From Sphingomonas montana (GTDB taxonomy: Bacteria > Pseudomonadota > Alphaproteobacteria > Sphingomonadales > Sphingomonadaceae), in contig NZ_MOLY01000037.1 in assembly GCF_001956315.1 (NCBI RefSeq), forward strand, positions 1 through 64,000: a stretch of 64,000 nt of DNA, written 5' to 3'. Made by a program: the position numbers and the translations under genes. The stretch's first letter is position 1. Every line of letters begins with the position of its first letter. The notes under the pieces are model-generated. The model was not told the DNA's origin. It saw nothing but the letters and a program-made list of their open reading frames with translations, and made no database searches. Positions 43,260-52,096 of this stretch are shown piece after piece.

Positions 43260-44110
43260 CATTCCGCGGCGGCGGCCTGGTTGTGCGTCACCACGCTTGC
43301 CAGCGCATGCCGCAGCATCGCGACGAACCGCTGCGTCCGGGCGAAGCCCGGGCCAGGACTGCGCAACGCCGCGTCCAGGTACAGGCTGCGGCACAGTTCG
43401 ATCTGCACCGCATGGACCCCGCATGTCGGGGCGCCGTGGCACGCGACACCATATCCGCCGGCATAGGGCCGGTTGCGCGAAACGCGGTATCCCGCCGCCC
43501 GCGCCGCATCGATCGCCCCGCTCGTCACCGCGGCGCCCGCACTCGTCCCGTTCAGGTCGCCCACCACGACGCCCACGCCGCGGTCCATACCGGACAGGGG
43601 CGGCATCGAATGCAGGTCCAGCAGGACCGCAACACCGTGCGCCGCCCGCGCCGCCGCCAGCGCGTCGCCGATCGCCCGGTGATACGGGGCATGGGCCGCC
43701 GCGATCCGCGCCGCCAGGTCCGCCGCCGTGATCCGCCCGTGCCAGATTTCCCCCACCCCCGCGATCCGGCGCGGGACCAGCCCCAGCCCGGCGCGGATGC
43801 GTGGCCCGTCGTGCGACGCCGTAGCGGGCCAGGGCGGATCGATCATCGTCCCGTCCACCTCGTCCGGGCTGCGGTTCAGGTCGATCCAGGCGCGCGCAAT
43901 GTCCGCCACGATCACCGTCGCCCCGTCGTCCACCGCCGCGGCCGTCATCTGGTCCACATGCCGGTCCTCAAGCCCGACCAGCCGGTCGACCGCCACGCGC
44001 GCCGCCGCCGCCAGCGCGGGCGGATAGACGCGCCCGGCATGCGCCACCGCGATGACGACCGGCGTCTGCGGCACGCCGGGACCGATCCTGCGGAAAGGCG
44101 GTGAGTCCAT
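43259..44110 (-). CDS. N-formylglutamate amidohydrolase family protein
   Basis: This is a predicted zinc hydrolase of 283 residues that splits N-formyl-glutamate or related N-acyl amino acids. Family marks are VVIAVAHAGRVYPP (about 20), a metal-site stretch in WIDLNRSPDEVDGTM (about 86) and VAVLLDLHSMPPL (about 165), with CHGAPTCGVHAVQIEL (about 230) towards the C-terminus. No other hut gene is near, so a histidine-degradation role is not certain. It runs opposite to the small-RNA candidate, with its stop touching that terminator, and diverges from cpdR. Confidence 0.88.
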   Translation of the reverse strand: MDSPPFRRIGPGVPQTPVVIAVAHAGRVYPPALAAAARVAVDRLVGLEDRHVDQMTAAAVDDGATVIVADIARAWIDLNRSPDEVDGTMIDPPWPATASHDGPRIRAGLGLVPRRIAGVGEIWHGRITAADLAARIAAAHAPYHRAIGDALAAARAAHGVAVLLDLHSMPPLSGMDRGVGVVVGDLNGTSAGAAVTSGAIDAARAAGYRVSRNRPYAGGYGVACHGAPTCGVHAVQIELCRSLYLDAALRSPGPGFARTQRFVAMLRHALASVVTHNQAAAAE

Positions 44111-44269
44111 GGCCCAGCCATAACGTCCGTCACCCGCCGGTCCAGCGGCTTGGCGCGTCGGTCCGTCGTCGCACCGGCCGAAACGCTTTTCCGCGATCGA
44201 ACCGCTTGGAGAATCTTAAGGCCTGACAGCATAAGGAGGGCCGATGACCAGACCCCGGAATCCCCTGCC

Positions 44270-44644
44270 ATGACGCGTATCCTGTTGGCCGAAGATGATG
44301 ACTCGATGCGCGAATATCTCGTCCGTGCGCTCGAGCGGTCGGGTTATGCCGTCGTGGCGGTCGATCGCGGCACCGCGGCGCTCCCGTTGTTGGAAAACGA
44401 GGTTTTCGACCTGCTGCTGACCGATATCGTCATGCCGGAGATGGACGGCATCGAACTGGCGCAGCGCGCCGCCGTCATCAACCCGCGCATGCGCGTCATG
44501 TTCATCACCGGCTTCGCCGCCGTCGCGCTGAAGGGGTTGCAGACGCCGCCCAACGCGCGCGTTCTGTCCAAGCCGTTCCACCTGCGCGATCTGGTGATGG
44601 AAGTGGACCGGATGTTCGAAATGGGGTCCGCCACCGGTTTGTGA
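44270..44644 (+). CDS. cpdR: CpdR-like single-domain response regulator
   Basis: The 124-residue protein is a receiver domain with no output domain. Phosphorylation-site residues are seen as LLAEDDDSMREYL (acidic pocket), the Asp in LLTDIVMPEMDG (about 51) and the Lys in LSKPFHLRDL (about 105). CpdR in Caulobacter controls ClpXP-dependent proteolysis in the cell cycle through phosphorylation by CckA/ChpT; family membership is read here from the sequence and length. The ATG at 44270 was preferred to a longer frame from 44150, because it gives the usual start MTRILLAED. The tRNA gene follows about 60 bases later. Confidence 0.85.
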   Translation: MTRILLAEDDDSMREYLVRALERSGYAVVAVDRGTAALPLLENEVFDLLLTDIVMPEMDGIELAQRAAVINPRMRVMFITGFAAVALKGLQTPPNARVLSKPFHLRDLVMEVDRMFEMGSATGL

Positions 44645-44705
44645 CATTTTCCGCAACAGTCCGCTTGCACCCCCCGCGGACCCCGGCTAGAGGCCTTCGC
44701 ACGGC

Positions 44706-44780
44706 GGGCGTGTAGCTCAGTGGTAGAGCACTGTGTTGACATCGCAGGGGTCGCAAGTTCAATCCTTGCCACGCCCACCA
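44706..44780 (+). tRNA. tRNA-Val (anticodon GAC)
   Basis: The 75-base gene shows a 7-bp acceptor stem (GGGCGTG/CACGCCC), a D-arm (TAGCTCAGTGGTAGAGC), the anticodon arm CTGTG-TTGACAT-CGCAG with anticodon GAC, and a T-arm (GCAAG-TTCAATC-CTTGC). The CCA end is encoded. The anticodon reads valine GUC/GUU codons. A rho-independent terminator follows within 8 bases. The tRNA also borders the DUF11 locus, a common place for horizontal insertions, although no direct repeat was seen. Confidence 0.96.
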
Positions 44781-44787
44781 TCAAAAG

Positions 44788-44820
44788 CCCCGGGGTTCTG
44801 CGGAACTCCGGGGTTTTTTT
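44788..44820 (+). terminator. Rho-independent terminator after tRNA-Val
   Basis: An 11-bp stem (CCCCGGGGTTC/GAACTCCGGGG, one G-U) with loop TGCG is followed by seven T (44814-44820). It ends the tRNA transcript. It abuts the 3' end of the convergent DUF11 locus and may help terminate that too. Confidence 0.93.
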
Positions 44821-44823
44821 GTG

Positions 44824-45345
44824 TCAGGGTATCAGCGCCCGGTATCGCAGGCGGAAGGATCGCCCGGCCTGGTGCGTGCCACCCAGCGTGACCCGAATGC
44901 CGCGCAGTGCCGGGTCGTACCCGTTGGCGTCCGGCTGCGGCACATAACCCCACGCACCGTTGGAAAAGTCCAGCCCGTCGGTCTGGCTGGCCAGGCTGAC
45001 GAAACTGAACGTCGCCCCGCTCGGCAGGATGCCCAGGCCGAGCAGACCGCCATCCTCGAACTGGACCGGACTGCCGTTCGCGCCGAGCGGGGTCAGGCGG
45101 ACGCGGATCGTATCGGGTATCGTCTCGCTGATCTTCTCGTCCTGCGCGGGCCGCAGGAACACGTCCAGCTGGTTCGCCACCACGATCTCGTAATCCACGA
45201 TCGTGCCCGGCACGATCCGCGGCGCCGGCCCGTTCAGCGTGTCGGATATCACCCGCACGCTGCGCGTGATGGCCAGCGGTGCGGCCACCAGATGCGCGCC
45301 CGCCACCGCACACGCCACCGCGACCAGTCTTGCCATCATGTTCAT
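44824..45345 (-). CDS. Exported DUF11-like protein (locus gene E)
   Basis: The 173-residue product starts with a signal peptide (MNMMARLVAVACAVAGAHLVAA). It contains a DUF11-like motif PGTIVDYEIVVANQLDVFL near residue 46, where PG is followed by alternating hydrophobic strand positions and a conserved Asn. The rest is beta-rich, including FRLRYRALIP at the end. No enzyme motif is seen. Its ATG overlaps the stop of the giant upstream gene as ATGA, so the two are translationally coupled. It is the last gene of the five-gene locus. A structural or assembly role at the cell surface is inferred from domain type only. Confidence 0.75.
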   Translation of the reverse strand: MNMMARLVAVACAVAGAHLVAAPLAITRSVRVISDTLNGPAPRIVPGTIVDYEIVVANQLDVFLRPAQDEKISETIPDTIRVRLTPLGANGSPVQFEDGGLLGLGILPSGATFSFVSLASQTDGLDFSNGAWGYVPQPDANGYDPALRGIRVTLGGTHQAGRSFRLRYRALIP

Positions 45346-48300
45346 CGCCCCGCCCCCGCCAGCCGGCCCGCCAGTGCGCTCAGCCCCGTCTGGTCGAACT
45401 TCATCCGCATCGTCACATAGGGTCCTTGCCGCGTATAGCGGTCCGCCTCGAAATCGCGGTCGCGATAACCCTGCACATTATATCCGGCGCTGACCCACAT
45501 GTCCGATACCGGCGACACCCCGACGGTCGGGCCGCCGGAAAACGCCAGCGCACTGCGCGTCCAGGCGTGCTGCGCGCTGCCCTGAATGCCGATATCGAAC
45601 CGCGGCCCCAGATCCTTGCGCAGTTCGAACCCGACGACCTGGATCAGCCCGTCATAGGCGTCGCGCGCGAACCGCCCGCGGACATATTTCGCGCCGTGAT
45701 ACAGCGTCCCTTCGAACCCGTGACCGCGGCCCTCCGCCCCCGTCCGGTAATTCACCGCCAGGTTGTTGATGACCCGCGTCGTCACCTGGTCCCCCCCGCC
45801 ATAGGCGGGCACGCCCAGATCGTTGTCGTCGCTGAACGCGCCGTCGGCCCGCTCTGTTCGCAGCTCCAGCCGTTCCAGCAGCGACCACCGGCTGTCCAGC
45901 GGGCGCAGCGCCAGAGCCACGTCCACGGCGGCATAGGATGCGATCGCGCCGGACCGGTCGCGCACGCGATAGGCCTTGATCCCCGATGCCAGCGTCCGGC
46001 CCTGCCCCAGCAGGCGCAGCACGCTGCTCGTCAGGCCCAGTCGCTGATTCTCGTCGGCATCGCGATATTCCACCCGCCCGGTCCAGGACCAGCGGTTCGC
46101 GCGGAATGCCGCGCCCAGCGTCACGGCGGTATAGTCGCCGCCGCCCTGCCCGGGGGATGCCACGCCGCCGACCACCGATCCGCCGCCGGGCACGCCCGCG
46201 GACGCGACCGGCTGGAACGCGTTGATGACCGCCCCGTCGGGCACGCGCCCGCGAATGGTGCTGCTGGCATCCAGCGTCGCATCGACCGTCCAGTGCTTGC
46301 CCAGCGGCAGCGACTGGTTCAGCCCATATTGCGCATAGGTCCGCGCGCCATTCTCGCCGATCGCCTGCTGGTTTGCGGTCGCCATCAGCTTGGCGCCCTT
46401 CCACGGCGTCACGTCGAACCCGGCCTGCGTCGTGTGCGCGGCATAGTCCGCGCCGTCGGCGATCTCATATCCGCCGATCAGGCGGATGCCGGGGCGGATG
46501 CGGTATGCGGCCAGGATCTGATGCCGGATCGGAAAATCCACGCTGTCCTTGCTGCCGCCGGGCGCCATCTGCGTCTGGCCGGTCAGGACCAGCTTGTCGC
46601 CGAACAGCGCCTGGCTGCCGCCCAGCGTCAGCAGCCGGCTGTCGCGGTTCCTGCCGTCCGTGCCGCGGTCCATCGCGATCTGCCCGCCGACGAAGACCGT
46701 GCCGGTGGCGCGCCGATATTCCAGCCGCGCCTCGCCCGCCGTCCGGCTGCCCGCCCCGGTCAGCTGCGTCTGGTTCCAGCCGATGCCGGTCAGGCTCAGC
46801 CGGTCGGACAGGCCCAGCCGCCCGTCAAACCCGAACTTGCGGGTCCCGGCCTCGACCAGATTCTGCTGCCCCACGCCGAACGCGTCGTCCTGCTGCCGGA
46901 CATAGCCCAGCGCATCGACCCGCGGCGAATGATGTTCCGCCTCCGCCAGGAACGCCCGGCCACGGTCCAGCCCGCCGCGCCCGCCCTGCGCATATTCGCC
47001 GCGCACTTCGGTGCCGGTGCCCAGCCGCGCCTTCGCATCCACCCCGGCGACGGTCGCGACGCCGATCGCCTCGTCGCGGATCATGCTCGCGCCCAGCTCG
47101 ACCTTTCCATCGGCCAGCCGGGTCGACACCCGCCCGGCCGCGGCCAGCTTGGCACCGCGCGCGCCCTCGATCTCATAATCCACCATGATGAAAATGGGGT
47201 TCAGGCTCGCATCGCGCCCCAATATCGGCCGGCGGAACCGGATCGTGCCCAGCGTGGTGTCGATGTCGTAATCGATATGCCGGGTCAGCGCCTCGCTCGC
47301 CAGAATCCGTTCCGAACGAAACCGGTCGCGCGTTTCGATGCGCAGCTTGTCGCTGTTCGGCACGATCCGCCGGCCGGACAGCCGGTACGGCCCCGACAGT
47401 CCGTTCCCGCGAATCTCGTCGCGCGTGTACAGCGTGTCGGTCTTCGCCGCGAACCCGGTGGCGCGGATCCGCTGCCCCTCATACGCCGCCTTCACGCCGT
47501 TCAGCGTCCGGCTGTACCGGGTCAGTTGCGTGTCGGTGAACCCGCTCTCGAAATCGCCGAACAGGGCGTAGAATTCGCGTCGTTCCAGCCGCAGGTACAG
47601 CTTGCGCCGGGTCGCTGCGTCATAACCCTGCTGCGCCCCGTCGCCATAGACGGTGTAGTAGCGGTCCGGGTCGATCGTGCCGAGCAGCCCGCGGTCGGGA
47701 TCATATGTGCGGTCGCTGTCATAGGCGATCGTCATCAGCCAAGATCCCTTCACCCGCCCCTTGGCGTAGAACGCCAGTTGCCCGTCCGTCACCACGGCGT
47801 TGCGGTCCCCGCGCGGTAGCGCGGCGGCGCGCCGCTTCAGCATGTCGTATCCGGCGCTGCCCGATCCGAACCCTACCACCACCCACTCGCGCGCCGACGC
47901 GGCCAGCCAGGCGCGCACGTCGCTGGTCCTGACCGTGCGATCCTCGGTCAGCGTCACGGTGACGCGCGCGGCCCCGGCCTGCGTCGTCGGTTGCAACGCG
48001 ATGAACGCCAGCCCGGCATCGCCCACGACATGCGCCACCGTTTCGGTCGGCTGGCCGCTCGCCTGGCCGCTCGTCTGCCGGCGCCCCTGTTCCAGCGCCA
48101 CGTCCACCGCGGCGACGTAAGGCGGATCGACCCGGAACGGCACCGCCGTACCGGCGCGCACCGCGCGGCCCGTCGCATCGGTCACCCGCACCGCGATCAG
48201 CGGACGGGTCATGCCGTCCGCCACCAGCCGGCTGACCGCGGGATCATACACCGCCTTGGCGGGCGCACCGGCATAATGCACGGTCCGTTCCAGTGTCTTC

Positions 48301-50366
48301 GCGACGCTGCCGTCCTTTTCCAGCACACGCGCCACCAGCCTCGTGTCGCCTGCCGCCAGCGACAGACCGGTCCAGCGCGATATGGCCAGCCCGCGCGCCT
48401 CGTCGCGGTCGGTGCCGTCGAAACTCAGCGGATCGACCTGCGCGCCGTTCAGGGTCAGCGCCACGCGCTGCGTCGGGCCGTGCTTGATGACGACGCGCAA
48501 GGCAGGCGCGCGCGGATTATGGTCGATCGCCGGAAACAGCCAGTCGATGCCCGCCGCCTGGCCCGTCATCCAGTCGCGGACGCCCGCCGCGGTCGCATCG
48601 TCGGCGATCGGCACGGGCAGCGCGTCCACCGCCGCCGCCGCCTTGCCGGTCGGGCGCAGCTGGAAATCGACACGCTTCAGCAGGCCGCCCGTCCCCTCTA
48701 CGAAGCGCGAGATCGCACTTCCCGCCTGGCGCGTATCGACGTCGCACGCCACCGGCTCGTGCGTCGCGGGCAGGCCGGCCCGGTCGATCTGCACGACATG
48801 GCGGCCGGCCCGTACCCCTTCGAAATGATACAGCCCGTCCCGGTCGGTCAGCACGAACGTGCCGTCCTCCATCAGCAGGCGGATGCCGGCCACGCCGCGC
48901 CGGCCGCTGGCCGGGTCGTTGCATGCCCCCTCCGTCACGCGGCCGATGATCGTCATCGCATCGGTGAACAGCAGCGCCTGCACACGGACCGATGCCGCCG
49001 CCTCGTTGCTGCCCACGCCGCCGTCGCCGGTCGCGCGCGCGCGGTTCAGTGCCTCGCCCACCGGCGCACCGGGCGCGATCGTGACGACATAGCGCAGGTC
49101 CGCGGACGTGGCCGGGGCCAGCGTGGGGATGGCGAAGGTCAGGTTCCGTCCGTCGGCGGACAGCGAAGGTTCCGGCGCGCCGCGCGTCGATCCGACCTCG
49201 TACCGCAGCCCGGGCGGCAGCGTGTCAGTCACCCGCACGCCGGCCGCCGGTGCATCGCCGCGATTGGTCAGCTGCAACCGATACTGCACGAAATCGCCCG
49301 GCGACGCCTGCCGCACCGACGCCAGCTTGGTCAGCAGCAACGTGCCGCCCGCATCGCGGTCCACCGGTATGTCGGCAAAGACCGGCGCGCTGCCCGCCAG
49401 GACCAGCGTCTCGCCAAAACTCGCCGGGTTCAGCACATAAGGCGCGCCGGCCGGATCACGCACCTGCGCCAGCAGCGCGCGATCGACCGTCGACGGCGCA
49501 CGATAGGCACCCGGCGGCGTGATCCGTAGTCGGTATGTCCCGGCCGGCGATCGCGGAAAACGGTATCGCCCCGGCACGCCGGGATAGACGCGCCCGCTGG
49601 CATCGGTCACCGCGGCCCCGCTCACCACGGTCGCCGGATAGGCGCTGACCCCGTCGTCGCCGAACACCGTGGCTGCCGCACCCTGCGCATCGACCAGCGC
49701 CACGGTCGCGCCGTCCACCGGCACGCCGCTGCGCGAATCGAACACATAGCCGGCCGGATCGATCGTCAGGTCGATCGCGGAACCGCCGCTGGCGGACGTT
49801 TCGACGAACCGGAACGTCGCCGGATCGCCGCGCCCCGGCACGGGCGCGCACGGCACACGCGCCGGATCGCCGCCCGCGGCGGGCACGCCGCCGGCGAAGA
49901 CGCCGCTGTCGGCCGCGGTCTCGGTCAGCCGCATCGTGCGGTTCTGCGTGCCGGTCTGCACCGCGATGGTCGCGGTCTCCCGCGTTGCCGGGTCGCGGTT
50001 CTCCGCCGGCGCATCCAGCACGACGATGTAGGGGGACAGCATGTCGATCGTCTGCAACCGCGCGGCCGCGGCCAGCGTCGCGGCATCGATCGGCGCGGCC
50101 ATCAGCGTCGCGCCGCCCGCGTCGCAGATCGCGGCCGCCAGCGGCCGATCGACCGCGGGCAGGCGAAAACTCAGGGTCGTCGGCACCCGGGTCCGCAGGA
50201 CATCCAGGGTGACGATATTGGACGTCAGCGTCCGCGTCTCGGTTCCGCGAACATAGCTCAGCGTCGCCATATTGCTCACGCGCACGCCGGGCTGCGCATG
50301 ACCGGGCACACCGATCGCGAACAGCAGGGCCATGCAGAGGCGCAGGAGGCGGGGTATGATGGGCAT
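45342..50366 (-). CDS. Giant DUF11 / Ig-like / outer-membrane barrel protein (locus gene D)
   Basis: This 1674-residue exported protein is the core of the locus. After a signal peptide (ending VPGHAQ) come an N-terminal region, a carboxypeptidase-regulatory-like domain (GYVFDSRSGVPVDGATVALV, about 207) and a DUF11 domain (ASPGDFVQYRLQLTNRGDAP, about 354). A second carboxypeptidase-regulatory/Cna-B-like repeat (LTDRDGLYHFEGVRAGRH, about 510) and an invasin-type Ig-like domain (VADGMTRPLIAVRVTDATG, about 715) follow. From about residue 830 to 1655 alternating aromatic and hydrophobic strands (for example FYALFGDFESGFTDTQLTRY) end in YVTMRMKF, a plausible closing strand of an outer-membrane barrel. 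I know no described function for this architecture. Start: ATG 50366; a second ATG is at 50333. Confidence 0.8.
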   Translation of the reverse strand: MPIIPRLLRLCMALLFAIGVPGHAQPGVRVSNMATLSYVRGTETRTLTSNIVTLDVLRTRVPTTLSFRLPAVDRPLAAAICDAGGATLMAAPIDAATLAAAARLQTIDMLSPYIVVLDAPAENRDPATRETATIAVQTGTQNRTMRLTETAADSGVFAGGVPAAGGDPARVPCAPVPGRGDPATFRFVETSASGGSAIDLTIDPAGYVFDSRSGVPVDGATVALVDAQGAAATVFGDDGVSAYPATVVSGAAVTDASGRVYPGVPGRYRFPRSPAGTYRLRITPPGAYRAPSTVDRALLAQVRDPAGAPYVLNPASFGETLVLAGSAPVFADIPVDRDAGGTLLLTKLASVRQASPGDFVQYRLQLTNRGDAPAAGVRVTDTLPPGLRYEVGSTRGAPEPSLSADGRNLTFAIPTLAPATSADLRYVVTIAPGAPVGEALNRARATGDGGVGSNEAAASVRVQALLFTDAMTIIGRVTEGACNDPASGRRGVAGIRLLMEDGTFVLTDRDGLYHFEGVRAGRHVVQIDRAGLPATHEPVACDVDTRQAGSAISRFVEGTGGLLKRVDFQLRPTGKAAAAVDALPVPIADDATAAGVRDWMTGQAAGIDWLFPAIDHNPRAPALRVVIKHGPTQRVALTLNGAQVDPLSFDGTDRDEARGLAISRWTGLSLAAGDTRLVARVLEKDGSVAKTLERTVHYAGAPAKAVYDPAVSRLVADGMTRPLIAVRVTDATGRAVRAGTAVPFRVDPPYVAAVDVALEQGRRQTSGQASGQPTETVAHVVGDAGLAFIALQPTTQAGAARVTVTLTEDRTVRTSDVRAWLAASAREWVVVGFGSGSAGYDMLKRRAAALPRGDRNAVVTDGQLAFYAKGRVKGSWLMTIAYDSDRTYDPDRGLLGTIDPDRYYTVYGDGAQQGYDAATRRKLYLRLERREFYALFGDFESGFTDTQLTRYSRTLNGVKAAYEGQRIRATGFAAKTDTLYTRDEIRGNGLSGPYRLSGRRIVPNSDKLRIETRDRFRSERILASEALTRHIDYDIDTTLGTIRFRRPILGRDASLNPIFIMVDYEIEGARGAKLAAAGRVSTRLADGKVELGASMIRDEAIGVATVAGVDAKARLGTGTEVRGEYAQGGRGGLDRGRAFLAEAEHHSPRVDALGYVRQQDDAFGVGQQNLVEAGTRKFGFDGRLGLSDRLSLTGIGWNQTQLTGAGSRTAGEARLEYRRATGTVFVGGQIAMDRGTDGRNRDSRLLTLGGSQALFGDKLVLTGQTQMAPGGSKDSVDFPIRHQILAAYRIRPGIRLIGGYEIADGADYAAHTTQAGFDVTPWKGAKLMATANQQAIGENGARTYAQYGLNQSLPLGKHWTVDATLDASSTIRGRVPDGAVINAFQPVASAGVPGGGSVVGGVASPGQGGGDYTAVTLGAAFRANRWSWTGRVEYRDADENQRLGLTSSVLRLLGQGRTLASGIKAYRVRDRSGAIASYAAVDVALALRPLDSRWSLLERLELRTERADGAFSDDNDLGVPAYGGGDQVTTRVINNLAVNYRTGAEGRGHGFEGTLYHGAKYVRGRFARDAYDGLIQVVGFELRKDLGPRFDIGIQGSAQHAWTRSALAFSGGPTVGVSPVSDMWVSAGYNVQGYRDRDFEADRYTRQGPYVTMRMKFDQTGLSALAGRLAGAGR

Positions 50367-50436
50367 GCAGGGCCGCTCGCCGGCGCGGGGGTGCCCCGCG
50401 CCGGATTGCTCGTTCCTTTCGGTCCGCCGTGTGGGT

Positions 50437-51558
50437 CTAGTTGATCGTCACGCGGAAGCTGGCGGACAGCGGAATGCCGAGGATCACCGCTGGAATGCCG
50501 GCCCGCACAGTCCGTGTCGCGGCATCATAGGATCCGGTGTACGGCCCGATCGTGTTCGACCCGTCGTCATTCTGCGGGAACCCGTTCCCCACGCACACGT
50601 CGCCCGTGCCCAGCCCGCCGACCAGGATCGATCCGGGAACGAAGGTGGTGTTCGCCGGAACGATATCGGTCAGCGCGACCGAATTGGCCGGCACCAGCGG
50701 CGTGGTGTTGGTCACGGTCAGGCAATATTCCACGATCGCGCCCGGCAATGCGCGGGCCGGCGTCAGCAGGTTCACGCCGTCCGAAACGAACCGTGCCGAC
50801 TTCGCGATGGTCAGCGCCACGGCGCGCGTGCCGATCTCGTACGCGGCATAGGCACGACCCTGGCCGTTGCGCGGCAGATCGCCCAGCGCCAGGCCGTCCG
50901 AGTCGTCGTCTGCGAACACGATATCCTCGACTCCTTCGCGGTTCAGCAACGCCAGATCGGTAGAGTTCAGCGCCGCGCCCGGCGTCCCCGTGGCGCCGCC
51001 GGCCGCGACCGTGGCGTGCAGCGCGACGAACGCCTGTTCCGGGTTCGCCGGCGATCCGACGTCGCCGACGATGAACACGGTCACCGACGTATCGGGGGCC
51101 AGTTCGTCGATGAACACACCGGTATCGACGCCGATGTCATAGGTCTGGTTGTTGTTGCTGTCGACGAACACCCTGATGTTGTCGACGTTGAAATTGTCGG
51201 TGCCGATCAACACACCGGTCGGCAGGTTCAGCTGTTCGGGTTCCAGGATGAAATCCTGCGTGCCGTTGGTGATGTTGGTCAGCGTGAATGTGGTGACCAC
51301 ATTCGCCTGCCCGATCGAAACCTTCGTCGTGGTCGCCTGCGCGCTGACGGTGGTGAACGCGACCTTGCGATCGACCACGAAGGACGCGACCGTGGACGAT
51401 GCGGTCGCCGGGATGTTGTTGACGGTATAGGTCGCCTGTGCCTGGTTCGTGATGACCGTGCCGGCGATCGTCGGCGCGGCGATCGCGCTGCCCGCACTCC
51501 CCATCGCCGCCAATCCCGCCCCCGCCCTCAGCAGTCGCCTTACCCCTCTTTCGGTCAT
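50437..51558 (-). CDS. Exported DUF11 protein (locus gene C)
   Basis: The 373-residue product has a signal peptide (LAAMGSAGSAIAAPT). The first half is Asn/Thr-rich and beta-rich, with FVDSNNNQTYDIGVDTG (about 130). An acidic Ca-loop-like patch FADDDSDGLALGD lies near 222. A C-terminal DUF11 domain contains ALPGAIVEYCLTVTNTTP followed by NSVALTDIVPANTTFVPGS (about 275-315). It ends SFRVTIN, as a final strand would. The ATG at 51558 has an AAGGAACAGG ribosome-binding site. It lies 50 bases after gene B and 70 before gene D, in the same transcript. Confidence 0.8.
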   Translation of the reverse strand: MTERGVRRLLRAGAGLAAMGSAGSAIAAPTIAGTVITNQAQATYTVNNIPATASSTVASFVVDRKVAFTTVSAQATTTKVSIGQANVVTTFTLTNITNGTQDFILEPEQLNLPTGVLIGTDNFNVDNIRVFVDSNNNQTYDIGVDTGVFIDELAPDTSVTVFIVGDVGSPANPEQAFVALHATVAAGGATGTPGAALNSTDLALLNREGVEDIVFADDDSDGLALGDLPRNGQGRAYAAYEIGTRAVALTIAKSARFVSDGVNLLTPARALPGAIVEYCLTVTNTTPLVPANSVALTDIVPANTTFVPGSILVGGLGTGDVCVGNGFPQNDDGSNTIGPYTGSYDAATRTVRAGIPAVILGIPLSASFRVTIN

Positions 51559-51608
51559 CGTCCTGTTCCTTGCCTTCGGTTGTGAAACTGGGTGTCGGGC
51601 GCGGCGCA

Positions 51609-52085
51609 TCAGCGCAGCACGCCCTGGAATGCCAACTGGCCGGACGCGCCGGCCGCGACCGGGGCCGGCAGGCGCCAGCGGACCGCGACGACGTCGTCTG
51701 CGGTCGCGGGCCGCATGCCGCCGCCTGTCGTGCCCACGCGCAGGGCGGGCATCGGCGCGAACGTGCGTCCGTCCACCGACACGTCGGGGGCCGGCGTGCC
51801 CGCGCCCACGCCGCGATAGGCGACGGCCCTGGGCACCGGATTGGCCAGCACGACGTCCGCGATCGGCTGGCGCGTCGTGTTGCGGTACGCGACGACGAAG
51901 GTGACGCGGTCGCCCGGCACGACCTTTTCGGCGGCGACCATGTCGATGCGGGTGGTGCCGTCGCGGGCGGCGACGCGCTTTTCCACCAGCATGCGGCTGC
52001 TGATCTCCAGCGGCGCCGCGGCCATGGCCGCCGTTGTGGCGACGAGCGCGGAAAGCGCGGAAAGCGTGATGACGGGACGGTACAT
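51609..52085 (-). CDS. Exported small DUF11-like protein (locus gene B)
   Basis: The 158-residue product has a signal peptide (MYRPVITLSALSALVATTAAMAA). A DUF11-like motif reads VVPGDRVTFVVAYRNTTRQP, followed by DVVLANPVPRAVAYRG (about 60-95). The rest is beta-rich and ends LAFQGVLR. The ATG at 52085 was preferred to a GTG at 52100 because it gives a compact signal peptide and has the GAGGAG ribosome-binding site. It starts 11 bases after the stop of gene A. No enzyme residues are visible. Confidence 0.78.
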   Translation of the reverse strand: MYRPVITLSALSALVATTAAMAAAPLEISSRMLVEKRVAARDGTTRIDMVAAEKVVPGDRVTFVVAYRNTTRQPIADVVLANPVPRAVAYRGVGAGTPAPDVSVDGRTFAPMPALRVGTTGGGMRPATADDVVAVRWRLPAPVAAGASGQLAFQGVLR

Positions 52086-52096
52086 GCTGGGGCTCC

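Noticed and set aside
44706-44780. tRNA-Val as an integration site for a genomic island carrying the DUF11 locus
   Set aside because: No integrase, no second copy of the tRNA 3' end and no change in base composition were seen; the tRNA has its own intact terminator.
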